Shown here piece by piece: positions 44,228 through 53,817 of a stretch of DNA of 64,000 nt. A model generated the notes under the pieces. The model made no database searches. It saw only the letters and a program-made list of their open reading frames with translations, and had not been told where the DNA came from. Numbering within the stretch: the first letter of the stretch is position 1; every line of letters starts with the position of its first letter. The translations under genes and the position numbers were made by a program. This DNA comes from an uncultured Eubacterium sp. (GTDB lineage Bacteria > Bacillota > Clostridia > Lachnospirales > Lachnospiraceae). Where the stretch lies: positions 1 to 64,000 of the forward strand of contig CAJUTR010000007.1 of NCBI GenBank assembly GCA_910589665.1, in the 5' to 3' direction.

Positions 44228-44282
44228 AACGTTTCATTTATGTTACCATTTATTTGTTGCGCGGCAAAATCTACGTAATTCG

Positions 44283-44311
44283 ATTGTAAACCAACATGCA
44301 ATATTTTTCAA
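44283..44311 (-). promoter_or_regulatory. Promoter for pheST
   Basis: On the minus strand TTGAAA (44306-44311), a 17-base spacer and TACAAT (44283-44288), about 83 bases before the first pheS ATG. It leaves a leader of about 75 bases, too short for a T-box. The rest of the interval 44228-44505 shows no other feature I can support. Confidence 0.7.
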
Positions 44312-44505
44312 GGGTGAAATTTTACGCCGCACTGTGTGTGATGCGACGTGCCACATAAATTTGATAAGAAAAAGACTACCGCACTGGACACGATACGCTC
44401 TTTGGGAAGCGCCAGCTACAGCATGTGCCGCTGCCGTTATGCCAAAAACAGCGTATACAAACATAATGACCGATATAAAACCTTGAACGTTTCCCCTAAA
44501 CAACA

Positions 44506-44537
44506 ATTGTGGCTATGCCAAAAAGCATAGCCACAAT
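44506..44537 (-). terminator. Hairpin downstream of the secreted GH43 gene
   Basis: A perfect 13-bp stem (44506-44518 with 44525-44537) has a 6-base loop. It lies 31 bases past the GH43 stop. The U-tract on the minus strand is only partial (TTGTTGTTT), but the stem is strong. Confidence 0.75.
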
Positions 44538-44568
44538 ACAAAGGTATCATAATGATATAGTTTAGTGA

Positions 44569-46851
44569 TTACTTCTTAATCTTCACTGACTTCTTACTGC
44601 TCCAGCCGCTGTAATGTTTTTTACCGTCTACCGTCTTATAAGCCCTTGCCTGAACATAGTAAGTCTTCTTCTTCAGCTTTTTAAGCGTAACTTTCAAGGT
44701 TTTTGCGTTTTTGATCGTCACCTTTTTCGCGGATTTCATATTCTTTTTCAGCGAATACCGGATCTCATAACCGTTTGCTCCGCTCACTTTCTTTTTCAGC
44801 GTAACGTCTGCTTTCTTTCCTTTTACATTTTTTACAGACTTGATCGCTGGTTTGGAAACAGTAACTTCTTCGTCCTTCTTCGGGGCAGGTGTCACAGTAG
44901 CAGGTGGTACTGGTGCCGGTGTAGCCGGTGTCGGCGGTGCCGGTGTAGCCGGCTGTGCCTGCTTCTCTGCAAACTGCCAGGAAGCTACTTTATATCCATT
45001 TCCACGGAATACGAAATACAGATCATGTTTGCCCGTCACATTTCCCGCAATGTCTGCCTCAAATGTTTCATAGTTCTCGTCACCTGTTACTCTCATATCC
45101 AAGGATGCCACTTTATTTGCGCTTACCGTCGGATCATCAACAAATACTTCCACTGCGCCGTAATCGGTATTCGATGCGATCTGTGCTGACACTTTACCAA
45201 CACCCTTTTCACCGAAGTTCACGCCGCTGATCTTCGTCCAGTCACCTGTATGGATCTTATCGAGGACCATCGCTCTTACGGCATCGGATTTAGCGGATTT
45301 TACGCCTGCGCTGTATGATGTCGTCGTCGCATTGATGGTTTCATACGGATTAAAGTCCTCTACCTGCTCTACGCCCTCGTAATTCGGCTCAATGTTGATC
45401 GCATCTGTTTCTTTGTCTACGGTCATCGGAGCTACATGCAGGCAGCGGTAATCCTGCGCCGTATGATACAGCATGTTCTCAAGCGCTGTCGAGTGGTATG
45501 TCATGTATTCTTTGCCTTTGAACGAAAGCATGTGATGATGGTTATTGTACGATTTACCATAAATCGTACTTGGATTGTTCAGAATCGACCCCAGGTATTT
45601 CAGGTCATCCGTGCTCTCCTGCTCTTCCGGATTGAATGTGATGTTCATCGGGTCTTTTGATACATAACATGCAATCTGTCCGGAAGCAATCGGCCCAAGC
45701 GCCCCCGACGCATTTACAGAACCAGGTACCTTGAAGTTAGTGCAGTAGGAGTAAAAGTACTTACCATTAAACTGGTTGATCTCGTTATCCTCAAACAAAT
45801 AGAACGCATCCATTTCTTGCGGCACACCGTCTAACAACACCTTACCAGTACCTTCTTCAAATTTGATCTTACATACCCGGCCAGTTTTCGGATGTGCTTT
45901 CTGCTCTGCAGTCGGATTTTCTCCACCAGGAAGTCCACCGCCAAAATACACATAAGCATCGCCCTTGTCGTCTACGAGTACTGCCGGGTCAAAGCACCAT
46001 ACGACACCGTTACAGTTCGTTGTTGACTGACTGAATAACGTCACACCCAGATCATCATACCACGGGCCAGTCGGGGAATCCCCACGTGCATATCCTACCG
46101 CTCCACTATTCGTGTAGAAGAGGTAATACTCATCTTCCCCGTCTCCGTCGCCGTCGATCTTCAGACCTGATGGCGCCCACGATTTCGTCGCCCATTTACA
46201 TTTCACCTTTTCCGTCGAATCTTCCGGCTCATTTGTCAGGTTCAACTGATCAACAAAACCTTCATCCGTCCAGTTCACCATATCCTTCGTGGACATGATC
46301 GTCAGGGAATGGTTGTTATAGCCGTTCTTCTTCATGATTCCGCTTTTGTCGTATTCTACTGCCTCCGTCGTGCCATAAACATACAGCTTTCCATCAACGT
46401 CGCTATTATCGATTGCCGTCGGGTCTGCGCACAGGTTCCAGTTTGTGAGCATACTCGTGATCGGATGAACTTTAACTTCGTAAATCGGCTTACCTTCACC
46501 ATCCAATACAGCTTCACCGTTTTCATCTAATTTCTTCTCCTTCGTCGTATAGGACACTCCCTGTTTCAGCACAAGCTCTTCCGTATCCCATGCCTGCTCA
46601 TTCTCCGGTGTAAATGGATCACTGTCCTCCGTTTCATACTTCGTGATCGGTGCATCCTTCTGCTTCTCTCCGTCTTTATACGCAACCACTGAGCCTTCAT
46701 ATGCGTATGTATACGTATCCTCCCATTTATACTGGTGCTGTGGGGACTCGAGGGCGTCCGCATCAGCCACAGGACCTACTGCCATCGTAGCTGCCAGCGA
46801 AAAGACAAGCCCGGCGGCTGTCAGTTTCGCCCATTTCTTCTTGTGAAACAT
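44569..46851 (-). CDS. Secreted GH43 with CBM6-like and fibronectin-type modules
   Basis: A 760-residue exported protein (signal peptide MFHKKKWAKLTAAGLVFSLA). The GH43 propeller holds NWNLCADPTAIDNSDVDG (base Asp), WCFDPAVLVDDKGDAYVYF (second Asp) and FYLFEDNEINQFNGKYF (acid Glu). A CBM6-like beta-sandwich follows (WTKISGVNFGEKGVGKVSAQ). A proline-rich linker leads to a fibronectin type III-like C-terminus (GANGYEIRYSLKKNMKSAKK) that is very basic. It most resembles arabinoxylan-debranching arabinofuranosidases or xylosidases. It sits next to the GH115 enzyme, fitting glucuronoarabinoxylan attack outside the cell. It has its own promoter at 46898-46927. Confidence 0.87.
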   Translation of the reverse strand: MFHKKKWAKLTAAGLVFSLAATMAVGPVADADALESPQHQYKWEDTYTYAYEGSVVAYKDGEKQKDAPITKYETEDSDPFTPENEQAWDTEELVLKQGVSYTTKEKKLDENGEAVLDGEGKPIYEVKVHPITSMLTNWNLCADPTAIDNSDVDGKLYVYGTTEAVEYDKSGIMKKNGYNNHSLTIMSTKDMVNWTDEGFVDQLNLTNEPEDSTEKVKCKWATKSWAPSGLKIDGDGDGEDEYYLFYTNSGAVGYARGDSPTGPWYDDLGVTLFSQSTTNCNGVVWCFDPAVLVDDKGDAYVYFGGGLPGGENPTAEQKAHPKTGRVCKIKFEEGTGKVLLDGVPQEMDAFYLFEDNEINQFNGKYFYSYCTNFKVPGSVNASGALGPIASGQIACYVSKDPMNITFNPEEQESTDDLKYLGSILNNPSTIYGKSYNNHHHMLSFKGKEYMTYHSTALENMLYHTAQDYRCLHVAPMTVDKETDAINIEPNYEGVEQVEDFNPYETINATTTSYSAGVKSAKSDAVRAMVLDKIHTGDWTKISGVNFGEKGVGKVSAQIASNTDYGAVEVFVDDPTVSANKVASLDMRVTGDENYETFEADIAGNVTGKHDLYFVFRGNGYKVASWQFAEKQAQPATPAPPTPATPAPVPPATVTPAPKKDEEVTVSKPAIKSVKNVKGKKADVTLKKKVSGANGYEIRYSLKKNMKSAKKVTIKNAKTLKVTLKKLKKKTYYVQARAYKTVDGKKHYSGWSSKKSVKIKK

Positions 46852-46897
46852 ATAAATACCTCCTAGATTTTTGATTGATAGTACATTTTGTAACTTT

Positions 46898-46927
46898 ATG
46901 ATACCAAATAAAAGTACGCTTTATCAA
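46898..46927 (-). promoter_or_regulatory. Promoter for the secreted GH43 gene
   Basis: TTGATA (46922-46927), an 18-base spacer and TATCAT (46898-46903) on the minus strand, 46 bases before the start and behind the GH115 gene. Confidence 0.6.
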
Positions 46928-46972
46928 TGATGTATGCAGTAATGTATTTGATACATCCAGAATCCGCATCCT

Positions 46973-49900
46973 TTATTTTTCTACATAGTAACTTTCTTCC
47001 GGCCCAAGATGTGAAGCAAGGACTTCTTCCTCCGAGATCACGAGCTTCTGCATGACAAACGTCGGATCGATCGCATAGACACGGATTGTATTGATTCCCG
47101 ATTTCAGCTGGATCTGGGTCGTTTTTTTCCTGCCGTTGGCAGAAACATCGTCCGCCCATGTACCGCTGTACTCGCCCGCAGTAAAATCGCTGTTCAGCAT
47201 ATTGACCATATCCGTTGCCCCGCCATTGACAGAAAGTCCATACCGGATCGCCACATCGTCGCGGTCAATGTTATTGGACGGAGCCGCATAAAGGGTACAA
47301 TCATACACATCGTCCTGATCGACGTACACTTTATACTCGACAAATGGCGCTTTTGCCGGATCGTTCTTATAACAGAAATTGCTGGGGAATGCTTTGACCG
47401 CCTGCCCCATCTTTCCATAGTTGTCGATCACGCCACAGGAAACGCCGCCTTCCCCTGCCCCGCTGTTCACAAACCCACCAGGAAGGATGGACGCGTACCC
47501 GTTGGCATATACGTACGTATGCGGATCCAGCGAAGAAACATTGATCACTTTCGCCTTGACCCGGATCGTAACCGTGCCGTCGGTTCCGGCCACTGTCACC
47601 GTTCCGTCCGCATCCGCACTCACCTTACTCCAGTCAACCGATATGACAAATGTATCCTGAAGTTCTACCGTGCCGGAAGCTTTCGAAACATGGATCCAGT
47701 CCGCGCTCGCTCTCACCGTGTAATCAAAGGATGGACTGCCGCCATTGGAAACCGTCACGGTATACGTCTCCTTACTGATATTTGTAAAGGAATCGAGCAC
47801 ACACTCTCCCTCGGTAAAGGCCGCTTCCTGATTCTGCAGCGTCACGATCATCTGTGCCTGATCCGCAAGGGAATCTACCCTTTTTGCTTTCGGATAAGAC
47901 CAGCCACTCGAATCCCAAGTCACATACCCGACATGCGGCGAACTCATCATATTTTTCCATTTGTCACCGACACCTGGCATTTCGTTATTGTATGTGTACT
48001 GGAGCGTCTCGTCCAGTTTCACCGATTCCTCCAGCTGATCGGCATACCAGTTCGCGGCAGCACTTCCTTTCTCAAAGAAGTACTCATTCAGACCGCTCAG
48101 GATCTGCATCTTTGCCACATTTGCCGATGCCACAGCCGGATAATATACGAGTTCAAAATACGCTGCCTGCAGATGATCCGGAATCACAGATTTATAGTGC
48201 TCGGCATCATCCATCAGTTTCTGTGCCCGGTTCAGGACCCGTACGGCCTCATTGTAATTGGTCACATGATACGTATAATTTTTCAGTGTTTCCGGATTAC
48301 AGGATCCGTTGATCCATGTATACTCTTTTAACAGGGATGCGACTGCTTCGGTCTGCTGTTCATCGAGCGCGGAGCCAAACTGCTGGCCCACCCACTGTTT
48401 CATATAGTCGCCTGTCTTATTTCTTCCATTTTTCCCCCATGTCTCATAATCATACGCCATGTCGAGGAAGTAAGAAATATTCATCTCCATCGGCTTTAAG
48501 TCGCCGACATTGACGATCCATATATCATCGATGCCATGCTCGTATGCCATCGTCATCTGTTCCCACACTTTATTCAGTTCTTTCGTATTGACCCACTCGT
48601 ACGAGGTCGGGCCGCCGTGATAGTCAAAGTGGTAGTACATGCCCCAGCCGCCTGCGCGCTGCTGCTCTTCCTTCGTCGTCGGCAGTGTACGCATGTTTCC
48701 GTTATTGTCCTCACAGAGCATGATGACAACGTCATCGAGCTGATCCCATTTTTTCAGTCCCGGGGTCTCACTTGTGCCGTGCCAAAAGTTTTCCACTTCT
48801 TTGTAAACGGTGAGGACCTGCGGCGCGTCGCTCCGGTCGTACTCTGCCAAAATGTTCTTCTGCGTCGTAATGACCCGCTTGAGCAGATCGATATTGTCCT
48901 CCACGCTGCCTCCCAGGGCAGAATCGGCCTCACCACGCATACCGAGCGTATAGACATTTTCATACGCCATGTTCCTTTTGACGCCGTCTCTCCAGAAGTT
49001 TGTAATCCCCTCTTCGTTCTTATTGAAATCCCAGTACGCGCGCTTTGAGTATTCCCGCCATTTCTGGCCCCACTCGTTGCCGGCGCGGCACAGCGGTTCA
49101 TGATGGGACGTCCCCATGACGATCCCGTACTTATCTGCCAGCTCGGCGTTTGCGATCGGAGAAGATTTTCCGTCCTCACTGAACTCATTTCCCCACATCG
49201 CCGGCCACAGGTAATTTCCTTTGCACCGGAGGATCACCTCATATACAAGGTCATAAAAATCTTCATTGTAATCGCCGAATTTTTCCCTTACCCATCCGCT
49301 CAGCGACGGCGCCTCGTCGTTCAGGAAGATACCGCGGTATTTGACGGACGGCTCCTTCGAGGTCATCTCGAGATCCCAGTTCGAAAGAACAATCTCATCC
49401 TTTTTCTCCGGTACGGCGTCTCCCCAAAATACCCAGGGGGAAACCCCCATCGCCTCGGAGATATGATAGAGTCCGTAAATGGCTCCCCGCTTGTCGCTTC
49501 CCGCGACAACGATCGCTTTCTCCACACCGGCAGCCGGATCATCGACGAATTTGATCTTGTAAGTCTCCCATTTGCCCAAGACATCCGACACATCAAGTTT
49601 TCCCGCGGAAATCAGGGAATCGATGACGTCGTTATTGCCGATTGAACCGACGATGATCGCTGTCCCCTTTAGGTCCTGCGACCTATTTACGACTTCAGAT
49701 GCCTTGCCGCTCTGCGCAACCATCGCGACATCTTCGGCAAAAGAATCCGCGATCAGGCTTAACCCGTCGTAGTCGTCCCCTTTTTCATCCACATAAACCG
49801 GAACCGAACGATCCGCGGAAGCTACGACGAACTGATCGAGCGGCGGACGCGGTGTCGGGGTTGATGCTGCCGAGGCCCCGGGGGCAGCCGGGGTAGCAGC

Positions 49901-50548
49901 TCCGGTCGGAAGCGTGACACTTCCCTTTTCCTGAACCGTCACGCGGCAGACGGCTTTTGCTCCCCGCCCATCCTGCGCATAAGCCGTAATCTGAGCCGTA
50001 CCGGCCTTCTTCGCCGTCACAACTCCCTTTTTGCTCACGGTGGCAACCGACTTTTTCGACGTCGCGTACGTGATCTTTTTCACGGTCGCTTTAGCAGGTG
50101 AAACAGACGCCTTCAACGTCAGGTTTTGTCCCTCGCTCAGAACCGCGCTTGTCTTGTCAACCGAAACTTTTTTCACTTTCGTAAGCTTTTTATAAACAGT
50201 TACCTGAATCGACGCTTTCTTTTTCGGCTTCGTAGTACTTAACGCCGTGATCGTTGCTTTTCCGGCTTTCTTCGCCTTTAAAACACCTTTCTTCGTGACC
50301 TGTACCACTTTGTTCCGACTAGAAGAATACATGATATTTGCTTTTGCTTTTTTCGGGCTCACATTTGCCTTTAAGCGGAATGTCTCACCCTTTTTGAGTG
50401 CCAGCGTCTGCACGGCTGGCTTCGAAAACTCAATACTTTTTACTTTTGCTCCACTTGCCGCCTCTGCCGATGCCGCTGGAACTACAGTGCACACGGTCAT
50501 GGCTGCGGCGGCCATGACTGCCAGCAGTTTTTTACCTTTTCCCCTCAT
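46973..50548 (-). CDS. Secreted GH115 xylan alpha-1,2-glucuronidase with N-terminal Big2 domains
   Basis: A 1191-residue exported protein (signal peptide MRGKGKKLLAVMAAAAMTV, cleavage near ASA-EA). Two Big2 Ig-like domains at about 35-205 precede a threonine/proline linker. The GH115 core then starts near residue 240, with GSIGNNDVIDSLISAGKL, GAIYGLYHISEAMGVSPW, VKYRGIFLNDEAPSLSGW and NYLWPAMWGNEF. This family removes 4-O-methylglucuronic acid from intact xylan. Only secreted or outer-surface forms act on polymer; here the signal peptide supports that. It lies 72 bases after the Big2 gene and may be read from the SGNH promoter. The Big2 modules match those of that neighbour closely. Confidence 0.88.
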   Translation of the reverse strand: MRGKGKKLLAVMAAAAMTVCTVVPAASAEAASGAKVKSIEFSKPAVQTLALKKGETFRLKANVSPKKAKANIMYSSSRNKVVQVTKKGVLKAKKAGKATITALSTTKPKKKASIQVTVYKKLTKVKKVSVDKTSAVLSEGQNLTLKASVSPAKATVKKITYATSKKSVATVSKKGVVTAKKAGTAQITAYAQDGRGAKAVCRVTVQEKGSVTLPTGAATPAAPGASAASTPTPRPPLDQFVVASADRSVPVYVDEKGDDYDGLSLIADSFAEDVAMVAQSGKASEVVNRSQDLKGTAIIVGSIGNNDVIDSLISAGKLDVSDVLGKWETYKIKFVDDPAAGVEKAIVVAGSDKRGAIYGLYHISEAMGVSPWVFWGDAVPEKKDEIVLSNWDLEMTSKEPSVKYRGIFLNDEAPSLSGWVREKFGDYNEDFYDLVYEVILRCKGNYLWPAMWGNEFSEDGKSSPIANAELADKYGIVMGTSHHEPLCRAGNEWGQKWREYSKRAYWDFNKNEEGITNFWRDGVKRNMAYENVYTLGMRGEADSALGGSVEDNIDLLKRVITTQKNILAEYDRSDAPQVLTVYKEVENFWHGTSETPGLKKWDQLDDVVIMLCEDNNGNMRTLPTTKEEQQRAGGWGMYYHFDYHGGPTSYEWVNTKELNKVWEQMTMAYEHGIDDIWIVNVGDLKPMEMNISYFLDMAYDYETWGKNGRNKTGDYMKQWVGQQFGSALDEQQTEAVASLLKEYTWINGSCNPETLKNYTYHVTNYNEAVRVLNRAQKLMDDAEHYKSVIPDHLQAAYFELVYYPAVASANVAKMQILSGLNEYFFEKGSAAANWYADQLEESVKLDETLQYTYNNEMPGVGDKWKNMMSSPHVGYVTWDSSGWSYPKAKRVDSLADQAQMIVTLQNQEAAFTEGECVLDSFTNISKETYTVTVSNGGSPSFDYTVRASADWIHVSKASGTVELQDTFVISVDWSKVSADADGTVTVAGTDGTVTIRVKAKVINVSSLDPHTYVYANGYASILPGGFVNSGAGEGGVSCGVIDNYGKMGQAVKAFPSNFCYKNDPAKAPFVEYKVYVDQDDVYDCTLYAAPSNNIDRDDVAIRYGLSVNGGATDMVNMLNSDFTAGEYSGTWADDVSANGRKKTTQIQLKSGINTIRVYAIDPTFVMQKLVISEEEVLASHLGPEESYYVEK

Positions 50549-50620
50549 ACAATACCTCTTTTCTGATTAAGCTTCGCGCATATCCGATGCTTCATAAAAA
50601 GCAATACTTAAAGCTATACT

Positions 50621-51901
50621 TTACAAAAAGGAGACTTTACCTCCCTCTGCTGCCCGGACCGTCGTCTCATCCAACGGAATCGTGTAACGGTTTCCCGAAA
50701 CCGTCGTGATCACCAGATCATAAATGGTAATGTTCGGACATACGGCGTGCGGATATATCACGATCTGCCGTTCTTTACCGTCTCCCTCCGCCAGCCTGCT
50801 CTTTGCCTGCTCATCCAGTGAAAGGGAACATGAATTTCCGATTCCTGCCGGCACGGCAAACCGCGTGGAGGACGTCTCTTGTATCTCTAACTGATGTAAT
50901 GTTACCGTACCCTGGACGCCGTCTACGGTAACGTCCTGCGTTCCTGTTACCGTATCGGTAACCCCGGTCTCCGCTCCCGTCAGCTCTGCCGCCGTTTTCC
51001 GTTTCGCACCGGCATACAGACGCACCGATACCGGTTTATCGGAATCCATACCGAGCGAGATCTCGGAAATATCCTCTGCCTTTACCTCCTCCGGCAGGGA
51101 ATAGGTTACGACCGCATAACTGCGGAAATTGTTGGTCGACTGGAGGATCGCTCTCTGTTTTCCATCACCTGGTGTTCCGGTAGGAACAGCCGGTGTCGAT
51201 ACCGGCGGTGCCACGGAAGGAGTCGGGGATGGTACGATCAATGGCATCGGTTGTGCCGACTGCTTTTTCACGGTAACCGTACATACCGCTTTTGCCCCGC
51301 GCCCGTCTGCCGCGTGCGCCGTAATCTTTACGGTGCCTTCCTTTTTCGCCGTCACGACACCTTTGGCGGACACACCTGCCACTGCCGCATCGGACGTTTT
51401 GTAAACCACTTTTTTCACAGTTGCCTTTTTCGGCGTGACCGAGGCGGTCAGGGCCATCGTATTTGTTCCATTGCCGTTTATATTCAGCACCACGTTTTTC
51501 TGATCCAGACTCACACCGGAGGCTTTTTTAAAGTTCTTCACGACCTGTACCGTGATGGCTGCCTTTTGGCCGCTCTTATCTTTCGCGGCGGCGGTAATCT
51601 TCGCCTTGCCGTTTTTCTTCGCCGTGACCTTTCCTTTTGCGGAAACGGCGGCGACTTTTTTATTGGAAGACGTAAACTTTAATTTCTTATTTTTCGCGCT
51701 GGCCGGCGCCACTTTCGTCTTTACCTGGAATTTTTCGCCTTTTTTCAGATAGAGGCTGCTCGTCTGCGGGTTCGTTATCGTCACACTTTTGACTTTTTTT
51801 GCCGCTTGGGAAGTGGTCGCGGAACTGTCGGAAAACAGTCCAGCCGTCAGGATCACAGCCATCCCCGCCGCCAGTATTTTTTTACCTGCTCTATTTCGCA
51901 T
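50621..51901 (-). CDS. Secreted Big2-domain protein of unknown function
   Basis: A 426-residue exported protein (signal peptide MRNRAGKKILAAGMAVILTA, cleavage near SQA-AK). Two Big2 Ig-like domains span about 35-215, closely matching those of the GH115 enzyme (GVVTAKKEGTVKITAHAADG). A proline/threonine linker (about 220-250) and a C-terminal beta-rich domain (about 255-426, FRSYAVVTYSLPEEVKAEDI) follow. That last domain I do not recognise; it could be a carbohydrate-binding module. The start overlaps the SGNH stop by 11 bases, with GGGAGGG inside that gene, so the two are coupled. Confidence 0.8.
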   Translation of the reverse strand: MRNRAGKKILAAGMAVILTAGLFSDSSATTSQAAKKVKSVTITNPQTSSLYLKKGEKFQVKTKVAPASAKNKKLKFTSSNKKVAAVSAKGKVTAKKNGKAKITAAAKDKSGQKAAITVQVVKNFKKASGVSLDQKNVVLNINGNGTNTMALTASVTPKKATVKKVVYKTSDAAVAGVSAKGVVTAKKEGTVKITAHAADGRGAKAVCTVTVKKQSAQPMPLIVPSPTPSVAPPVSTPAVPTGTPGDGKQRAILQSTNNFRSYAVVTYSLPEEVKAEDISEISLGMDSDKPVSVRLYAGAKRKTAAELTGAETGVTDTVTGTQDVTVDGVQGTVTLHQLEIQETSSTRFAVPAGIGNSCSLSLDEQAKSRLAEGDGKERQIVIYPHAVCPNITIYDLVITTVSGNRYTIPLDETTVRAAEGGKVSFL

Positions 51902-53456
51902 CGAATCCCTCCCCTTTCATCATCGCTTCGTACACGATCCGGCCGATCTCCCTGTACCCGGCTGCATTCGGGTGAAGCCAGTCATTACTGAATTCCTCGA
52001 TCATCTTTTCCGGATCTTCCGGATCCGTGAACGCGGCTGACAAGTCGATCACCTCGTCCGCTTCCGATTTTGTGAGGATCCATTCATTGACGGCCAGACG
52101 GATCTTTTCACGGAGAGGACCTTCGTTGTCCGAATAATAATTATTTCCTTTGAATGGAAGGATCGTACACATGTATACCTTCATCCCTTTTTCATGCGCT
52201 TTGTCGATCATGATCTCATACTGCTCGATCATGCGCGCCGTCAGGGACTCATCTGTCGCATAGCCGATATCGTTGATCCCCATGAGCATCACGAGGTATT
52301 TTGCCCCCGGCTGCTCCAGCACATCGTGGTCAAAACGGTCCTTCGCCGCCTGCCCCAGTCCGCCAAAGATGGAATTTCCGCCAATTCCCTGATTCAACAC
52401 GGACAAGTGGGACGTGGACTCATTCTCCAGCAGTTTCTCGGCGAACGCATCGGTCCACCGCTGATATTTGTTGGGATTCGTTCCGTAACCATCTGTGATC
52501 GAGTCGCCAAAGCAGACAACCGCTTCATTCCTCTCCGGCGACATGACATCCATTCCCTCGAGGAAATACCAGCTCACCCTTCGGCGATTGAGATCGTTTC
52601 CGAGCGACTCATCGCTGACACGGTTTCCTTCCGCAAAATGATTGTTGCACCGCGCACCCGTATGGCTCGTGATATTTGCCGGCACCTCGCCGAAATGGGT
52701 GGATACCGCGATCAGCTGCAGTGGATCGACTTTATAGTCGATCGGATCCGAAACGACCATGTCGCCCGCCGGGATTGACACGCTCTCGCTCCCGTTAAAT
52801 GTCACGACCGTATCCGTCGCCGGGTCGATGTCCGAACGAGCCACATTGACCTGGTTCGCGATGTGTACGGATTTCAGCTCCACCGGCGTCTTACCGACTT
52901 TATTCGAGAATTTCAGCCGGATCTTTTCTCCGCCCGTGGAAGGACGGATAAACTGACGGAATGTATTTCCGCTCAACCCCGGCTTCGGCGGCGCGTTTTC
53001 ATTGACCGCCTCAAGCTGCGAACTCGCCCAGGTACCTACCCAGTCATATGTACCAAGTTCCTTTTGGTCTTTATAAACGCTGCCCGTGCTGTCCGCCAGT
53101 GTGAACCGGCTTCCCGGCTGTGCCGGAAGGGACAGATTCGTCTGCTCAGTTCCCGATGGCAGCGTCAGCTTGTATTCATCCCTGTTTACAAACGCCTGAT
53201 CCTTGTAATGATCGATCTGGACCACGACATCCTTATCCGCATCTGTCAGGTTTTCCAGCGAAAACTCAACCTCATCTTCCGCTTTGTTTAAAACAGGTTC
53301 CCCTAACTGGATGCTGCTGGCATCCTGATAGTGGTCGCCGCCTTCTTCCGCCGATGAAAAATAGCTGTAAGCTACCGCGGAACAAACGGAGCACATTAGC
53401 GCTGCCGTACAGAAAAAGGCAATCAGCCGTTTCCTGATTTTTCTATCTTTGTACAC
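51891..53456 (-). CDS. Secreted SGNH/GDSL-family hydrolase
   Basis: A 521-residue protein with an N-terminal signal or anchor (LIAFFCTAALMCSVCSAVAY). A beta-rich region of about 250 residues follows, then an SGNH hydrolase domain. It holds the catalytic Ser in VCFGDSITDGYG, the oxyanion Gly in GGNSIFGG, Asn in LMGINDIG, and the Asp/His pair in DWLHPNAAGY. The likely role is removal of acetyl or other acyl groups from hemicellulose, as suggested by neighbours; the bond split is not fixed by sequence. The gene has a good promoter at 53508-53536 and is followed directly by the Big2 gene. It starts the secreted xylan gene group. Confidence 0.87.
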   Translation of the reverse strand: MYKDRKIRKRLIAFFCTAALMCSVCSAVAYSYFSSAEEGGDHYQDASSIQLGEPVLNKAEDEVEFSLENLTDADKDVVVQIDHYKDQAFVNRDEYKLTLPSGTEQTNLSLPAQPGSRFTLADSTGSVYKDQKELGTYDWVGTWASSQLEAVNENAPPKPGLSGNTFRQFIRPSTGGEKIRLKFSNKVGKTPVELKSVHIANQVNVARSDIDPATDTVVTFNGSESVSIPAGDMVVSDPIDYKVDPLQLIAVSTHFGEVPANITSHTGARCNNHFAEGNRVSDESLGNDLNRRRVSWYFLEGMDVMSPERNEAVVCFGDSITDGYGTNPNKYQRWTDAFAEKLLENESTSHLSVLNQGIGGNSIFGGLGQAAKDRFDHDVLEQPGAKYLVMLMGINDIGYATDESLTARMIEQYEIMIDKAHEKGMKVYMCTILPFKGNNYYSDNEGPLREKIRLAVNEWILTKSEADEVIDLSAAFTDPEDPEKMIEEFSNDWLHPNAAGYREIGRIVYEAMMKGEGFDAK

Positions 53457-53507
53457 GCAATCCTCTCCTTTCTGAACTCCTAATCTTGTGTAAAATCTGG
53501 TACTTAT

Positions 53508-53536
53508 ATTCTACACCATTACCACCCGTTTTTCAA
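53508..53536 (-). promoter_or_regulatory. Promoter for the secreted xylan gene group
   Basis: TTGAAA (53531-53536), a 17-base spacer and TAGAAT (53508-53513) on the minus strand, about 52 bases before the SGNH gene. Confidence 0.7.
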
Positions 53537-53546
53537 TCACTTATTT

Positions 53547-53807
53547 TTACCACTTCGCCTTGATATGCGGGCAGTATCCGGCCTTTTTCGCGGCGCGGAC
53601 CGCGACGTAACAGCCGCACTGCCCACATAAGCCTCCCCGCAGTTCCGGGCAGCTGTCGCAGAGAAGGAGCCGCCTCTCGTACTCTTCGTCAGAAACCCTG
53701 TCTTCTTCGGGGATATGTTCGATGTATTGCTCCAGCTTTAACAGCTCTTTTTCCATCATTTCTTTTGTCCACTCGCACCGCGGACAAAATCGGATCTGTT
53801 TTCCCAT
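53547..53807 (-). CDS. Small cysteine-rich (zinc-ribbon-like) protein, DUF6171-like
   Basis: An 86-residue protein with seven cysteines in pairs: FCPRCEW near the start, LLCDSCPEL, and GLCGQCGCYVAVRAAK near the end, plus YCPHIKAKW. The spacing suggests one or two zinc sites. A charged helix joins them (MMEKELLKLEQYIEH). It resembles a conserved Clostridia family that I recall as DUF6171. It follows the GH51 stop by 10 bases with a weak ribosome site. Its function is unknown. Confidence 0.75.
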   Translation of the reverse strand: MGKQIRFCPRCEWTKEMMEKELLKLEQYIEHIPEEDRVSDEEYERRLLLCDSCPELRGGLCGQCGCYVAVRAAKKAGYCPHIKAKW

Positions 53808-53817
53808 CGCGCCGTCC

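Noticed and set aside
44243..44506. 87-residue minus-strand frame between pheS and the GH43 gene
   Set aside because: It overlaps the pheST promoter, has no ribosome binding site and no known motif.
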